In this document: piece by piece, positions 27,468 through 34,300 of the stretch
How positions within the stretch are numbered: position 1 is the first letter of the stretch
Layout: every line of letters starts with the position of its first letter
Assembly (NCBI GenBank): GCA_028282785.1
Contig: JANQHE010000081.1
Span: 1 to 44,446 of the forward strand
DNA length: 44,446 nt
Source of the DNA: Bacteroidales bacterium
GTDB taxonomy: Bacteria; Bacteroidota; Bacteroidia; Bacteroidales; UBA12077
Direction of reading: 5' to 3'
The notes under the pieces: model-generated
Told to the model about the DNA's origin: nothing
Database searches by the model: none
What the model saw: only the letters and a program-made list of their open reading frames with translations
Position numbers and translations under genes: made by a program

Positions 27468-29063
27468 CTATGACTTTTCTTTCATATATTTTATTGCAAT
27501 TTTCAGTGTTGTATCCACCTCTTGAATAATTGGATAAAATCCCTCATTATCAATTACATTCCTTGCAATATTTGCCTTTAACTGGGTGTTTACCAGATGT
27601 TTTGAATGCTTAAATCCTTTTGTAGTTTTTGGGATCCCATTTTCTTCAGCAAAATCAGCAAATTTTTCAAAAATCCTTATAGATTCTAAATATTCATTTA
27701 TACTTTCTGCATTGTTGTATTTATTAAGTTCATCCCGGTGATTATCAACATACTGAAAGGCAAAATTATATAAAACTCCTTTTTGGACTGTTTCTGCATA
27801 ATATTTCGAATAACCTGTAGTATCAAATGGTACAAAAACATCAGGCATAATACCGCCGCCGCCATAAACAATATTTCCATCAGGGGTTATAAATTTTAAT
27901 GAATCGGCAAATTGTATGCTATCCACTTCTGAAAATTCACCATGTTGGTATCTTTTCATAAGATCATTATAGTATTCATTTTTATCATCCGAATATGGTT
28001 TTTGAATGCTTCGTCCAGTAGGCGTATAATATCGCGCAATGGTCAATCTAATTACAGATCCATCTGACAACGGATATGGTTCCTGTACCAGTCCCTTTCC
28101 GAATGACCTTCTTCCTATAATTGCACCACGGTCATTATCTTGAATAGCTCCTGCTAAAATTTCGCTAGCTGACGCGGAAAACTCATCTTGTAAAATAACT
28201 ACATCGAGATCCTTACAAATTCCACGGGCGGTTGAGTAAATGTCTTGTTTTGGACTTGCTTTACCCTGTGTATATACGATCATCTTACCGGCATCTAAAA
28301 ATTGGTCCGCTATATTAGTTGCAGCTAACATTACTCCTCCGGTATTACCTCTTAAGTCAATGATTAATTTTTTAAGATGATATTCTCTTAGCTTCTCAAC
28401 ACCTTCAACAAATTCTTTAAAAGTAGTTTCTGCAAATCTATTAATCTTTATATAACCTATTTCTTCATCAACCATGTATGAAACATCGACACTGTATAAA
28501 GGAATCTTATCTCGAACTATTTCAACTTCTATTAAATCCGGAACACTTTTACGCTCAAGGCTTACTTTTACTTTAGTACCCTTTTTACCCTTTAGCATTC
28601 CAACCACATTATTGCTTGGTATGCTTTGCCCCGCGATAAGAGAGTCATCCACCATCATAATCCTATCTCCCGGAAGAACTCCTACTTTATCTGATGGTCC
28701 TCCGGTTATAACACTAATTATTATTGCAGTATCGGTTTGGTGGTTAAAAACCACACCTATTCCCTCAAAATTACCTCTTAGATCTTCGCTTACTCTTTTC
28801 ATTTCCTTCGCTGGAATATAAATAGAATGAGGATCTAATTCTTCTAACATGGCTGGTATGGCTGATTCTTCTAATTTCGATCTAGAAACAGTATCTACAT
28901 AACGAGTCTCGATATAATCCAGAATTTTCCCCAGTTTATCCGTAGATTGATATAAATGCGCATATCTATTATGAGGATTATTATTCAATGCCTTTCCTAA
29001 CAAAATTCCCGCAACTAAAATTACTGCAAACAATACCGGTAAATATATTTTACTATTTTTCAT
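27468..29063 (-). CDS. C-terminal processing peptidase, S41 family (PDZ protease)
   Basis: A 531-aa membrane-anchored periplasmic protease. An N-terminal hydrophobic anchor (about 7-24) precedes a PDZ domain (about 95-180, GNFEGIGVVFNH and GGPSDKVGVLPGDRIMMVDD). The S41 catalytic domain follows (about 195-375), with RGNTGGVM, the Ser nucleophile in DEFSASASEILAGA and the general-base Lys in GRRSFGKGLVQ. A C-terminal extension of about 150 residues is usual for the Bacteroidota CtpA-like proteins. It is the second gene of an operon with the dCMP deaminase (12-nt gap), a common pairing in this phylum. It probably processes or degrades envelope proteins. Confidence 0.93.
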   Translation of the reverse strand: MKNSKIYLPVLFAVILVAGILLGKALNNNPHNRYAHLYQSTDKLGKILDYIETRYVDTVSRSKLEESAIPAMLEELDPHSIYIPAKEMKRVSEDLRGNFEGIGVVFNHQTDTAIIISVITGGPSDKVGVLPGDRIMMVDDSLIAGQSIPSNNVVGMLKGKKGTKVKVSLERKSVPDLIEVEIVRDKIPLYSVDVSYMVDEEIGYIKINRFAETTFKEFVEGVEKLREYHLKKLIIDLRGNTGGVMLAATNIADQFLDAGKMIVYTQGKASPKQDIYSTARGICKDLDVVILQDEFSASASEILAGAIQDNDRGAIIGRRSFGKGLVQEPYPLSDGSVIRLTIARYYTPTGRSIQKPYSDDKNEYYNDLMKRYQHGEFSEVDSIQFADSLKFITPDGNIVYGGGGIMPDVFVPFDTTGYSKYYAETVQKGVLYNFAFQYVDNHRDELNKYNNAESINEYLESIRIFEKFADFAEENGIPKTTKGFKHSKHLVNTQLKANIARNVIDNEGFYPIIQEVDTTLKIAIKYMKEKS

Positions 29064-29075
29064 GCTCTAAATTCT

Positions 29076-29522
29076 TTAAAGTTCAACATGTTTTATCTCA
29101 ATATTAGCTCTCTCTAACAATTTCAAACCTGATTCATCGCGGTATTTATTATTAAAAACTACTCGTTTAATTCCAGCCTGAATAATTAATTTTGAACACT
29201 CCATACACGGTGATGTAGTGACATATAAGGTAGCATCCTCAGAACTATTATTAGATTTAGCAACTTTTGTAATTGCATTTGCTTCTGCATGTAAAACGTA
29301 TGGTTTGGTTAAAAAGTTCTCATCTTCGCAAACATTTTCAAATCCTGATGGAGTTCCATTGTATCCATCCGAAATAATCATTTTATCTTTTACAATTAAA
29401 GCGCCCACCTGGCGTCTTTTACAATACGAATTTTTTGCCCAGATAAGTGCCATTTCTAAATATCTTTTATCATATTCGTCCTGTTTTTCTTTATAAGGGT
29501 GCAATGGATTATGTTTACTCAT
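29076..29522 (-). CDS. deoxycytidylate (dCMP) deaminase family protein
   Basis: A 148-aa zinc-dependent deaminase of the ComEB/dCMP type, which converts dCMP to dUMP for thymidylate synthesis. The catalytic motif HAEANAI supplies the Zn-binding His and the Glu proton shuttle, and PCMECSK gives the two Zn cysteines. An additional N-terminal segment (WAKNSYCKRRQVGALIVKDK, then DGYNGTPSGF) is characteristic of dCMP rather than cytidine or guanine deaminases. It is the first gene of the two-gene operon with the S41 protease. The start ATG at 29522 lies about 35 bp downstream of a tRNA-locus terminator. Confidence 0.92.
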   Translation of the reverse strand: MSKHNPLHPYKEKQDEYDKRYLEMALIWAKNSYCKRRQVGALIVKDKMIISDGYNGTPSGFENVCEDENFLTKPYVLHAEANAITKVAKSNNSSEDATLYVTTSPCMECSKLIIQAGIKRVVFNNKYRDESGLKLLERANIEIKHVEL

Positions 29523-29556
29523 AGTCGTTCATTTAAGCCGCATAAAGATATAAAAA

Positions 29557-29576
29557 AACCCTCACGAATGAGGGTT
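29557..29576 (-). terminator. intrinsic terminator distal to the tRNA-Leu locus
   Basis: A perfect 8-bp stem (29557-29564 with 29569-29576, arm AACCCTCA, loop CGAA), followed on the minus strand by a T run. It lies 10 bp past the duplicated tRNA 3' end and may be the original terminator of the tRNA gene before the insertion. Confidence 0.85.
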
Positions 29577-29586
29577 GACTTTATTA

Positions 29587-29612
29587 TTTGTAGCTGGAGT
29601 CGGGATCGAACC
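29587..29612 (-). repeat. duplicated tRNA-Leu 3' end (att-like direct repeat)
   Basis: These 26 bp match 29942-29967 at 25 positions and cover the T-arm and 3' acceptor strand of tRNA-Leu. The single change (G for C at 29594 on the plus strand) would break an acceptor base pair. No matching 5' tRNA half adjoins it, so it is a remnant, not a gene. Confidence 0.85.
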
Positions 29613-29626
29613 TGCCTGGATTCTCC

Positions 29627-29642
29627 GGCAGACAGGTCTGCC
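29627..29642. repeat. GC-rich palindrome in the spacer
   Basis: GGCAGAC-AG-GTCTGCC is a perfect 7-bp inverted repeat. It sits in a stretch (29611-29667) much richer in G+C than its surroundings, with further partial repeats CCTGCCT at 29611 and AGACAGG at 29656. Similar CCTGCC/GGCAGG palindromes occur scattered through some Bacteroidota genomes. Confidence 0.6.
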
Positions 29643-29668
29643 CGGCTACGCAGTTAGACAGGCCGGCA

Positions 29669-29905
29669 CTACAACTGGTGCTTCAACCAGCGCTTACCAG
29701 ATGCTTTTAAAAATATTTCTCTCTTATGCTTGCTGATTGTCTACCTGTTGTCTTTTCAGAATAAACCAACTTAAAAGGAGCAATAAGGTTTTGTGCTTCT
29801 ATTTTGTCTCTGATTATGTTGATTAAGCCTTCTTTCCAAATGATCAGTTATTCCAACATATAACCAATCCTTTTTCAAGCTTTTTATTGCATAAACATAA
29901 TACAT
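29669..29905 (-). pseudogene. GIY-YIG nuclease-domain gene, broken by frameshifts
   Basis: The frame opens at ATG 29905 and reads MYYVYAIKSLKKDWLYVGIT with DHLERRLNQHN, the GIY-YIG core (the GIY equivalent is YVY, and YVG is the YIG motif, followed by the Arg-containing helix). It stops at 29771 after 44 codons. In a shifted frame the expected continuation PFKLVYSEKTTGRQSA appears. In a third frame the typical family ending KREIFLKASGKRWLKHQL appears, with a stop at 29669. Total span is 237 bp, the normal length (about 80 aa) for these single-domain proteins. At least two frameshifts are therefore needed, so it is decayed (or misread at T runs). The direction is that of tRNA-Leu, whose 3' end lies 40 bp upstream. 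Confidence 0.8.
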
Positions 29906-29918
29906 GATTTTTACTTAA

Positions 29919-29944
29919 AAAGCTCATCGTAGAAGATGAGCTTT
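29919..29944 (-). terminator. intrinsic terminator directly after tRNA-Leu
   Basis: A 10-bp stem (29919-29928 with 29935-29944, arm AAAGCTCATC, loop GTAGAA). On the minus strand it begins next to the tRNA 3' end and continues into TTAAGTAAAA. It separates the tRNA from the GIY-YIG remnant. Confidence 0.75.
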
Positions 29945-29945
29945 G

Positions 29946-30029
29946 TACCTGGAGTCGGGATCGAACCGACACGGACTAATGTCCACTGGTGTTTGAGACC
30001 AGCGCGTCTACCAATTCCGCCATCCAGGC
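29946..30029 (-). tRNA. tRNA-Leu (anticodon CAA)
   Basis: The minus strand gives a complete class II tRNA: acceptor GCCTGGA/TCCAGGT (first pair G-U), D-arm with GGAATTGGTAGAC, anticodon stem CTGGT/ACCAG with loop CTCAAAC (anticodon CAA at 29993-29995), a long variable arm, T-arm GTCGG/CCGAC with loop TTCGATC, and discriminator A. CCA is not encoded. A consensus promoter lies just upstream (30055-30085). It decodes UUG. Its 3' 26 bp are duplicated at 29587-29612. Confidence 0.95.
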
Positions 30030-30054
30030 AAGTAGATCTAAAAATATCGGATTG

Positions 30055-30085
30055 CAAAAATATGTAATTGTTTGATATTCGCAAA
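30055..30085 (-). promoter_or_regulatory. promoter of tRNA-Leu
   Basis: On the minus strand, TTTG (30085-30082), 19 nt, then TATTTTTG (30062-30055). Both boxes match the Bacteroidota consensus exactly. The predicted start is about 20 nt before the mature tRNA. Confidence 0.75.
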
Positions 30086-30101
30086 TTTTTTTATTACAAA
30101 A

Positions 30102-32015
30102 CTATCCTGCATTCGATAAGAGGTTAGGCTGAATCATTGATTTAACAGAACTTACAATACCTTCAACATCAAACCCGCATTCTTTGTACAATTCTTCCGG
30201 AGTACCATGATCAATAAATTTATCAGGAACTCCCAAACGTTTTACCTGAACAGTGTAACCATTATCGCTCATAAACTCCAGAACAGCACTTCCAAAACCT
30301 CCTACAATAGTTCCATCTTCAATCGTAACAACTGATTTATAATTTTTGCCTACTTCATGTAGTATTTTTTCATCTATTGGTTTTACAAATCTCATGTCGT
30401 AATGAGTTACATCTATATGCTTTTTTTCTAATTCTTTTGAAGCTTTTATAACCGAATTTCCTATATGTCCTATTGATAATATTGCAATATCTGAACCTTT
30501 TCTAATCAGACGGCCTTTCCCTATTTCAACCTCATTTAATGTAGTCCTCCATTCAGGCATAACTCCTCTTCCTCTTGGATATCGAATTGAAAATGGGCCT
30601 TTATCAGGTAATTGGGCGGTATACATTAAGTTGCGTAATTCTTCTTCGTTCATTGGTGCAGAAACAATCATATTAGGAATTCCGCGCATGTAAGCTAAAT
30701 CATAAACACCATGGTGCGTAGCTCCATCCTCACCTACTAAACCTCCACGATCCAGACAAAAAACAACATTTAAGTTTTGAATTGCCACATCATGAATAAC
30801 CTGATCGTAAGCTCGTTGCATAAACGAAGAATATATGTTACAAAATGGTAACATACCTTCAATTGCTAATCCGGCAGAGAAAGTAACTGCATGTTGTTCT
30901 GCAATACCAACATCAAAAGTCCGTTCAGGCATTTCTTTCATCATTATGTTTAATGATGAGCCAGTTGGCATAGCCGGTGTTATTCCGACTATTTTTTTAT
31001 TTTCTTTTGCTAATTCAAGAACAGTATGTCCAAATATATCTTGATATTTTAGAGATATTGGTTTATCTGCTTTTATTTTTAATATTTCTCCAGTCTCTTT
31101 ATCAAATCTCCCCGGTGCATGAAAAACGGTTTGATTTTCTTCAGCTTGTTTAAAACCTTTTCCTTTTTGTGTAACTACATGCAATAATTTTGGACCTTTA
31201 ATATCTTTTAAATCATTAAGTACCTTAGTCAAATAAACTACGTCATGTCCATCAACCGGGCCAAAATACCTGAAATTCAAGGATTCGAACAAATTGCTTT
31301 GTCTTAATAAAAAGCTTTTAATCGCATTATCTATTTGTTGTGCCAGTTTTCTGTAATTATGTCCAAGTTTGTTTAAATGACCCAACAAGTGCCAAACATC
31401 ATTTTTAAGCTTATTATAAGTCTTCGAAGTTGTAATATCTAATAAATATTCCTTTAAAGCCCCAACATTTGGATCGATGGCCATGTTGTTATCATTGAGG
31501 ATTACCAACAAATTCGTCTTTTCAATACCCGCATTGTTTAATCCTTCAAAAGCTAAACCAGCCGTCATAGAACCATCTCCAATAACAGCAACTATTTGCC
31601 TGTCATCTTTATTGAAATCCGTAGCTTTAGCCATTCCCAGCGCTGCTGATATGGAAGTTGATGAATGGCCCACACCAAATGAATCATATTCGCTCTCAGT
31701 GATCTTTGGGAATCCACTAATACCTTTGTATTTCCTGTTTGTATGAAAAACCTCCTGGCGTCCGGTAAGAATTTTATGTCCATATGCCTGATGCCCAACA
31801 TCCCATATTATTCTGTCATACGGAGTATTAAAAACATAGTGTAAAGCAACGGTTAGCTCAACTACACCAAGGCTTGCTCCAAAATGTCCGGGATTTGATG
31901 ATACAACATCAATTATAAATTGACGCAGCTCTTCGCTTAGTTTAGGAAGCTCAGCTAACTCCAATTTTTTAAGATCCGACGGGAATAAAATATTTTTCAA
32001 CAAACCCTCTGACAT
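30102..32015 (-). CDS. dxs: 1-deoxy-D-xylulose-5-phosphate synthase
   Basis: A thiamine-diphosphate enzyme joining pyruvate and glyceraldehyde 3-phosphate, the first step of the MEP isoprenoid pathway (also supplying thiamine and pyridoxal precursors). The 637-aa length is normal. Visible motifs are [35 protein letters not shown], the TPP/Mg motif [16 protein letters not shown] with NDNNMAI, the second-domain signature [17 protein letters not shown] and [16 protein letters not shown], and the C-terminal transketolase domain. It is a single gene with a -7 box at 32035-32042 that would leave a very short leader, and it is divergent from the OmpA-type gene. Confidence 0.97.
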   Translation of the reverse strand: MSEGLLKNILFPSDLKKLELAELPKLSEELRQFIIDVVSSNPGHFGASLGVVELTVALHYVFNTPYDRIIWDVGHQAYGHKILTGRQEVFHTNRKYKGISGFPKITESEYDSFGVGHSSTSISAALGMAKATDFNKDDRQIVAVIGDGSMTAGLAFEGLNNAGIEKTNLLVILNDNNMAIDPNVGALKEYLLDITTSKTYNKLKNDVWHLLGHLNKLGHNYRKLAQQIDNAIKSFLLRQSNLFESLNFRYFGPVDGHDVVYLTKVLNDLKDIKGPKLLHVVTQKGKGFKQAEENQTVFHAPGRFDKETGEILKIKADKPISLKYQDIFGHTVLELAKENKKIVGITPAMPTGSSLNIMMKEMPERTFDVGIAEQHAVTFSAGLAIEGMLPFCNIYSSFMQRAYDQVIHDVAIQNLNVVFCLDRGGLVGEDGATHHGVYDLAYMRGIPNMIVSAPMNEEELRNLMYTAQLPDKGPFSIRYPRGRGVMPEWRTTLNEVEIGKGRLIRKGSDIAILSIGHIGNSVIKASKELEKKHIDVTHYDMRFVKPIDEKILHEVGKNYKSVVTIEDGTIVGGFGSAVLEFMSDNGYTVQVKRLGVPDKFIDHGTPEELYKECGFDVEGIVSSVKSMIQPNLLSNAG

Positions 32016-32034
32016 ACAACAATGTTAATTAGTG

Positions 32035-32042
32035 CAAAGATA
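32035..32042 (-). promoter_or_regulatory. -7 element of the dxs promoter
   Basis: On the minus strand TATCTTTG, an exact TAnnTTTG match, about 20 nt before the dxs start codon. No clear TTG is seen at the expected -33 distance. Confidence 0.45.
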
Positions 32043-32089
32043 TGAATAATTTTACACTGTTTTAACGAACTTAACGCTTACATATTTTA

Positions 32090-32097
32090 TATCTTTG
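32090..32097 (+). promoter_or_regulatory. -7 element of the OmpA-lipoprotein promoter
   Basis: TATCTTTG, an exact TAnnTTTG match, about 50 nt before the ATG at 32147. It mirrors the dxs -7 box (32035-32042), the shared bases being TATCTTTGC on each strand. The -33 box is weak. Confidence 0.45.
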
Positions 32098-32146
32098 CTA
32101 TTTACGATATTCGTATATTTAACAATCTTAAACTAAAATAGTTGAT

Positions 32147-33157
32147 ATGTCCGTTAAAATCAAACTACACACCTTAGTAATTATCGTTTTTGTGGCTTTT
32201 ACAGCATGTGTGCCAACGAAACAATTCGAAGAACTTCAATTAAAAAATGTTAAATGTGAAGAAGAACTTGAATTAACAAAAGAAGAAAACCAAAGACTTG
32301 AAGTTGCAAATACGGAATTAAATTCAAAAGTTGATATTATGTCTGAAAGACTTAAAAATTATAGTGAAGATAGTCTTGAAAGAGAAAATAAATTTAGATC
32401 TATCAACATGAATTATGATAAATTGAATCGACGATATGAAGAGTTGCAAAAAGCTCAAGATCAATTATTAACAGGTAATATTTCTGAAACAAGGAAATTA
32501 TTGGAAGAATTACAAAACACTCAAGCCGGAATAATTGAAAAGGAAGATCAGTTAAGACAACTTGAAGATAACCTTAAAAGGGATCAAAGTGATTTAAATA
32601 AGTACAAAAAAGAACTGGAAGAGAAAAATACCCGATTGGTTGAACTTGAAGCTATTTTATATAAGAAAGACTCTGTTGTAAATGCACTAAAAAATAAAGT
32701 TTCAAATGCTCTTTTGGGTTTTGCTGATAAAGGTTTGGCCGTAGAGATGAAAAACGGTAAAGTTTATGTTTCATTAGACGAACAATTACTTTTTAAATCT
32801 GGCAGCACAGTTGTTGACCCTAAAGGAGTTAGTGCGTTAAAAAGGTTGGCTGATGTATTAGCTGTTAATCCTGATATAAATATCATGGTTGAAGGTCATA
32901 CGGATGATGTCCCATATATCGCCAGTGAGGCAATAAAAGATAATTGGGATCTTAGTGTAAAACGCGCTACGGCAATTGTTAGAATTTTAATGGAAAACAA
33001 AAAAATAGAAGGCAGCAGAATAATTGCAGCTGGAAGAAGTAAGTATCATCCAATTATTAATTCAAAAGCTCCGGATGCACGAAAGAAAAATAGAAGAACA
33101 GAAATTATTTTAACTCCTAAATTGGATGAGCTGTTTCAAATACTGGAAACAAACTAA
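32147..33157 (+). CDS. OmpA-family lipoprotein with coiled-coil region
   Basis: A 336-aa envelope protein. The lipoprotein signal ends in lipobox FTAC (Cys21). A long coiled coil follows (about 30-190, many Glu/Leu/Lys heptads). The C-terminal OmpA-like peptidoglycan-binding domain covers about 205-325 (LLFKSGSTVVDPKGVSALKR, MVEGHTDDVPY and KNRRTEIIL). It probably links the outer membrane to peptidoglycan. The layout is common in Bacteroidota. It is monocistronic, with a terminator at 33178-33206. Confidence 0.9.
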   Translation: MSVKIKLHTLVIIVFVAFTACVPTKQFEELQLKNVKCEEELELTKEENQRLEVANTELNSKVDIMSERLKNYSEDSLERENKFRSINMNYDKLNRRYEELQKAQDQLLTGNISETRKLLEELQNTQAGIIEKEDQLRQLEDNLKRDQSDLNKYKKELEEKNTRLVELEAILYKKDSVVNALKNKVSNALLGFADKGLAVEMKNGKVYVSLDEQLLFKSGSTVVDPKGVSALKRLADVLAVNPDINIMVEGHTDDVPYIASEAIKDNWDLSVKRATAIVRILMENKKIEGSRIIAAGRSKYHPIINSKAPDARKKNRRTEIILTPKLDELFQILETN

Positions 33158-33177
33158 GTTTTGATATAAAAATATTT

Positions 33178-33206
33178 AAAGGCTGATAATGACATCGGCC
33201 TTTTTT
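33178..33206 (+). terminator. intrinsic terminator after the OmpA-type gene
   Basis: A 10-bp stem with one G-U pair (33178-33187 with 33194-33203, arm AAAGGCTGAT, loop AATGAC), followed by more T. It ends only about 10 bp before the next gene's start codon. Confidence 0.8.
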
Positions 33207-33216
33207 GATTTTAAAG

Positions 33217-34209
33217 ATGATTTGGATTAAATACATTAGTTTCAGAAAAGCAGTAAATCTTCTCAAATTATACTTTAGTTACCATTTATCGATATTAACT
33301 AAAAAAGCCATTATTTGGGGATATCCTTTTAGCATAACAACAGAACCTACAAATAAATGTAACTTGAAATGCCCGGAATGTCCTACTGGGAATAGCACTT
33401 CAAGTAGAGAAAAGGGTCAACTGGATGTGAACTTATACAAAGAAATTATTCGGGATATAAAAGATTTTGCAATATATCATATGATGTATTTTCAAGGTGA
33501 GCCATTTTTACATCCAAATCTTTATGAGTTGATCGAATATGCCGATCAAAATAAAATATACACAACAACATCAACCAATGGTCACTATTTAAATAAAGAA
33601 AATTGTGAAAAGATTATAAAATCAGGATTAAAAAAGATAATAATATCTTTGGATGGAACTGATCAGAAAGTATATGAAAAATATCGTATGAATGGGAACT
33701 TTGATAAAGTTATAAAGGGAATTAAGAACTTAGTATTTATTAAAAAAGAATTGAAATCGGTTTATCCAAAGATTCATCTTCAATTTTTGGTTTTTAAACA
33801 CAATCAACATCAACTTACTGACATAAAATATTTATGCAAAGAATTAGGAGTCAACAAACTTGAACTAAAATCTGCGCAAATTGAAAACTTTACTCACAAC
33901 AGTCATTTAATTCCTGATATTAGTAAGTATTCAAGGTATTTTAAAAAACCTCATTATCAAACCAAAACTAAACTACCAAATAAATGTTTTAGAATATGGA
34001 GCACGGTAGTTATAACTTGGGAGGGAATATTAATCCCATGCTGTTTTGATAAAAATTTGGAATTTAAATTAGGAAACATAAACAAAAATAACATTAAAAG
34101 ACTTTGGAAATATCATGATTTCAGCGAGTTCAGGAAAAATATCTTACAAAATCGAAAAAAAGTTGCGATTTGTAGAAACTGTTCTGAAGGATTACGTATA
34201 AATTATTAA
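33217..34209 (+). CDS. radical SAM protein with SPASM-like C-terminus
   Basis: A 330-aa radical S-adenosylmethionine enzyme. The [4Fe-4S] motif CNLKCPEC (CxxxCxxC) lies at about 48-55. The core barrel segments MYFQGEPFLHPNLYELIEYA, TSTNGHYLN and IIISLDGTDQKVYEKYR follow. The C-terminal part has additional cysteines (FRIWSTVVITWEGILIPCCF and CRNCSEG) typical of a SPASM/twitch auxiliary-cluster domain. Such proteins modify peptides, proteins or cofactors. No precursor peptide gene is seen nearby. The ATG at 33217 is chosen; a TTG at 33205 lies inside the T tract of the preceding terminator and is less likely. The gene stands between a terminator and a TonB-receptor operon, with a 91-bp gap to the latter. 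Confidence 0.88.
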   Translation: MIWIKYISFRKAVNLLKLYFSYHLSILTKKAIIWGYPFSITTEPTNKCNLKCPECPTGNSTSSREKGQLDVNLYKEIIRDIKDFAIYHMMYFQGEPFLHPNLYELIEYADQNKIYTTTSTNGHYLNKENCEKIIKSGLKKIIISLDGTDQKVYEKYRMNGNFDKVIKGIKNLVFIKKELKSVYPKIHLQFLVFKHNQHQLTDIKYLCKELGVNKLELKSAQIENFTHNSHLIPDISKYSRYFKKPHYQTKTKLPNKCFRIWSTVVITWEGILIPCCFDKNLEFKLGNINKNNIKRLWKYHDFSEFRKNILQNRKKVAICRNCSEGLRINY

Positions 34210-34300
34210 TGTGCTAATTAGAAATTTAAACTGAACCTAAAATTCGAGCTTTAGCAATTTTTTCTTAACTTTCTGAACATTGCTAAACAAATTGAGAACT

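Larger units (their letters stand above)
29587..29941 (-). mobile_element. candidate minimal tRNA-targeting insertion carrying a GIY-YIG gene
   Basis: The segment consists of one 26-bp tRNA 3'-end copy (29587-29612), a GC-rich palindromic spacer (about 29613-29668) and a decayed GIY-YIG gene (29669-29905). The other copy of the 26-bp repeat is the 3' end of the intact tRNA-Leu at 29942-29967; the two differ at one base. The repeats are 355 bp apart and in the same orientation, as attL/attR sites are after integration at a tRNA 3' end. No integrase is present in this short segment. That it moved as a unit is inference from structure. Confidence 0.5.

Noticed and set aside
29672-29700. A tRNA-like anticodon arm (CTGGTTGAAGCACCAG on the minus strand) next to the 3' tRNA remnant
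   Set aside because: The stem-loop gives a 6- or 8-nt loop, no D-arm or 5' acceptor strand adjoins, and the same bases encode the GKRWLKHQL ending of the GIY-YIG frame.
33205-33216. An upstream TTG start for the radical SAM gene
   Set aside because: It lies in the T tract of an intrinsic terminator; the ATG at 33217 is better.
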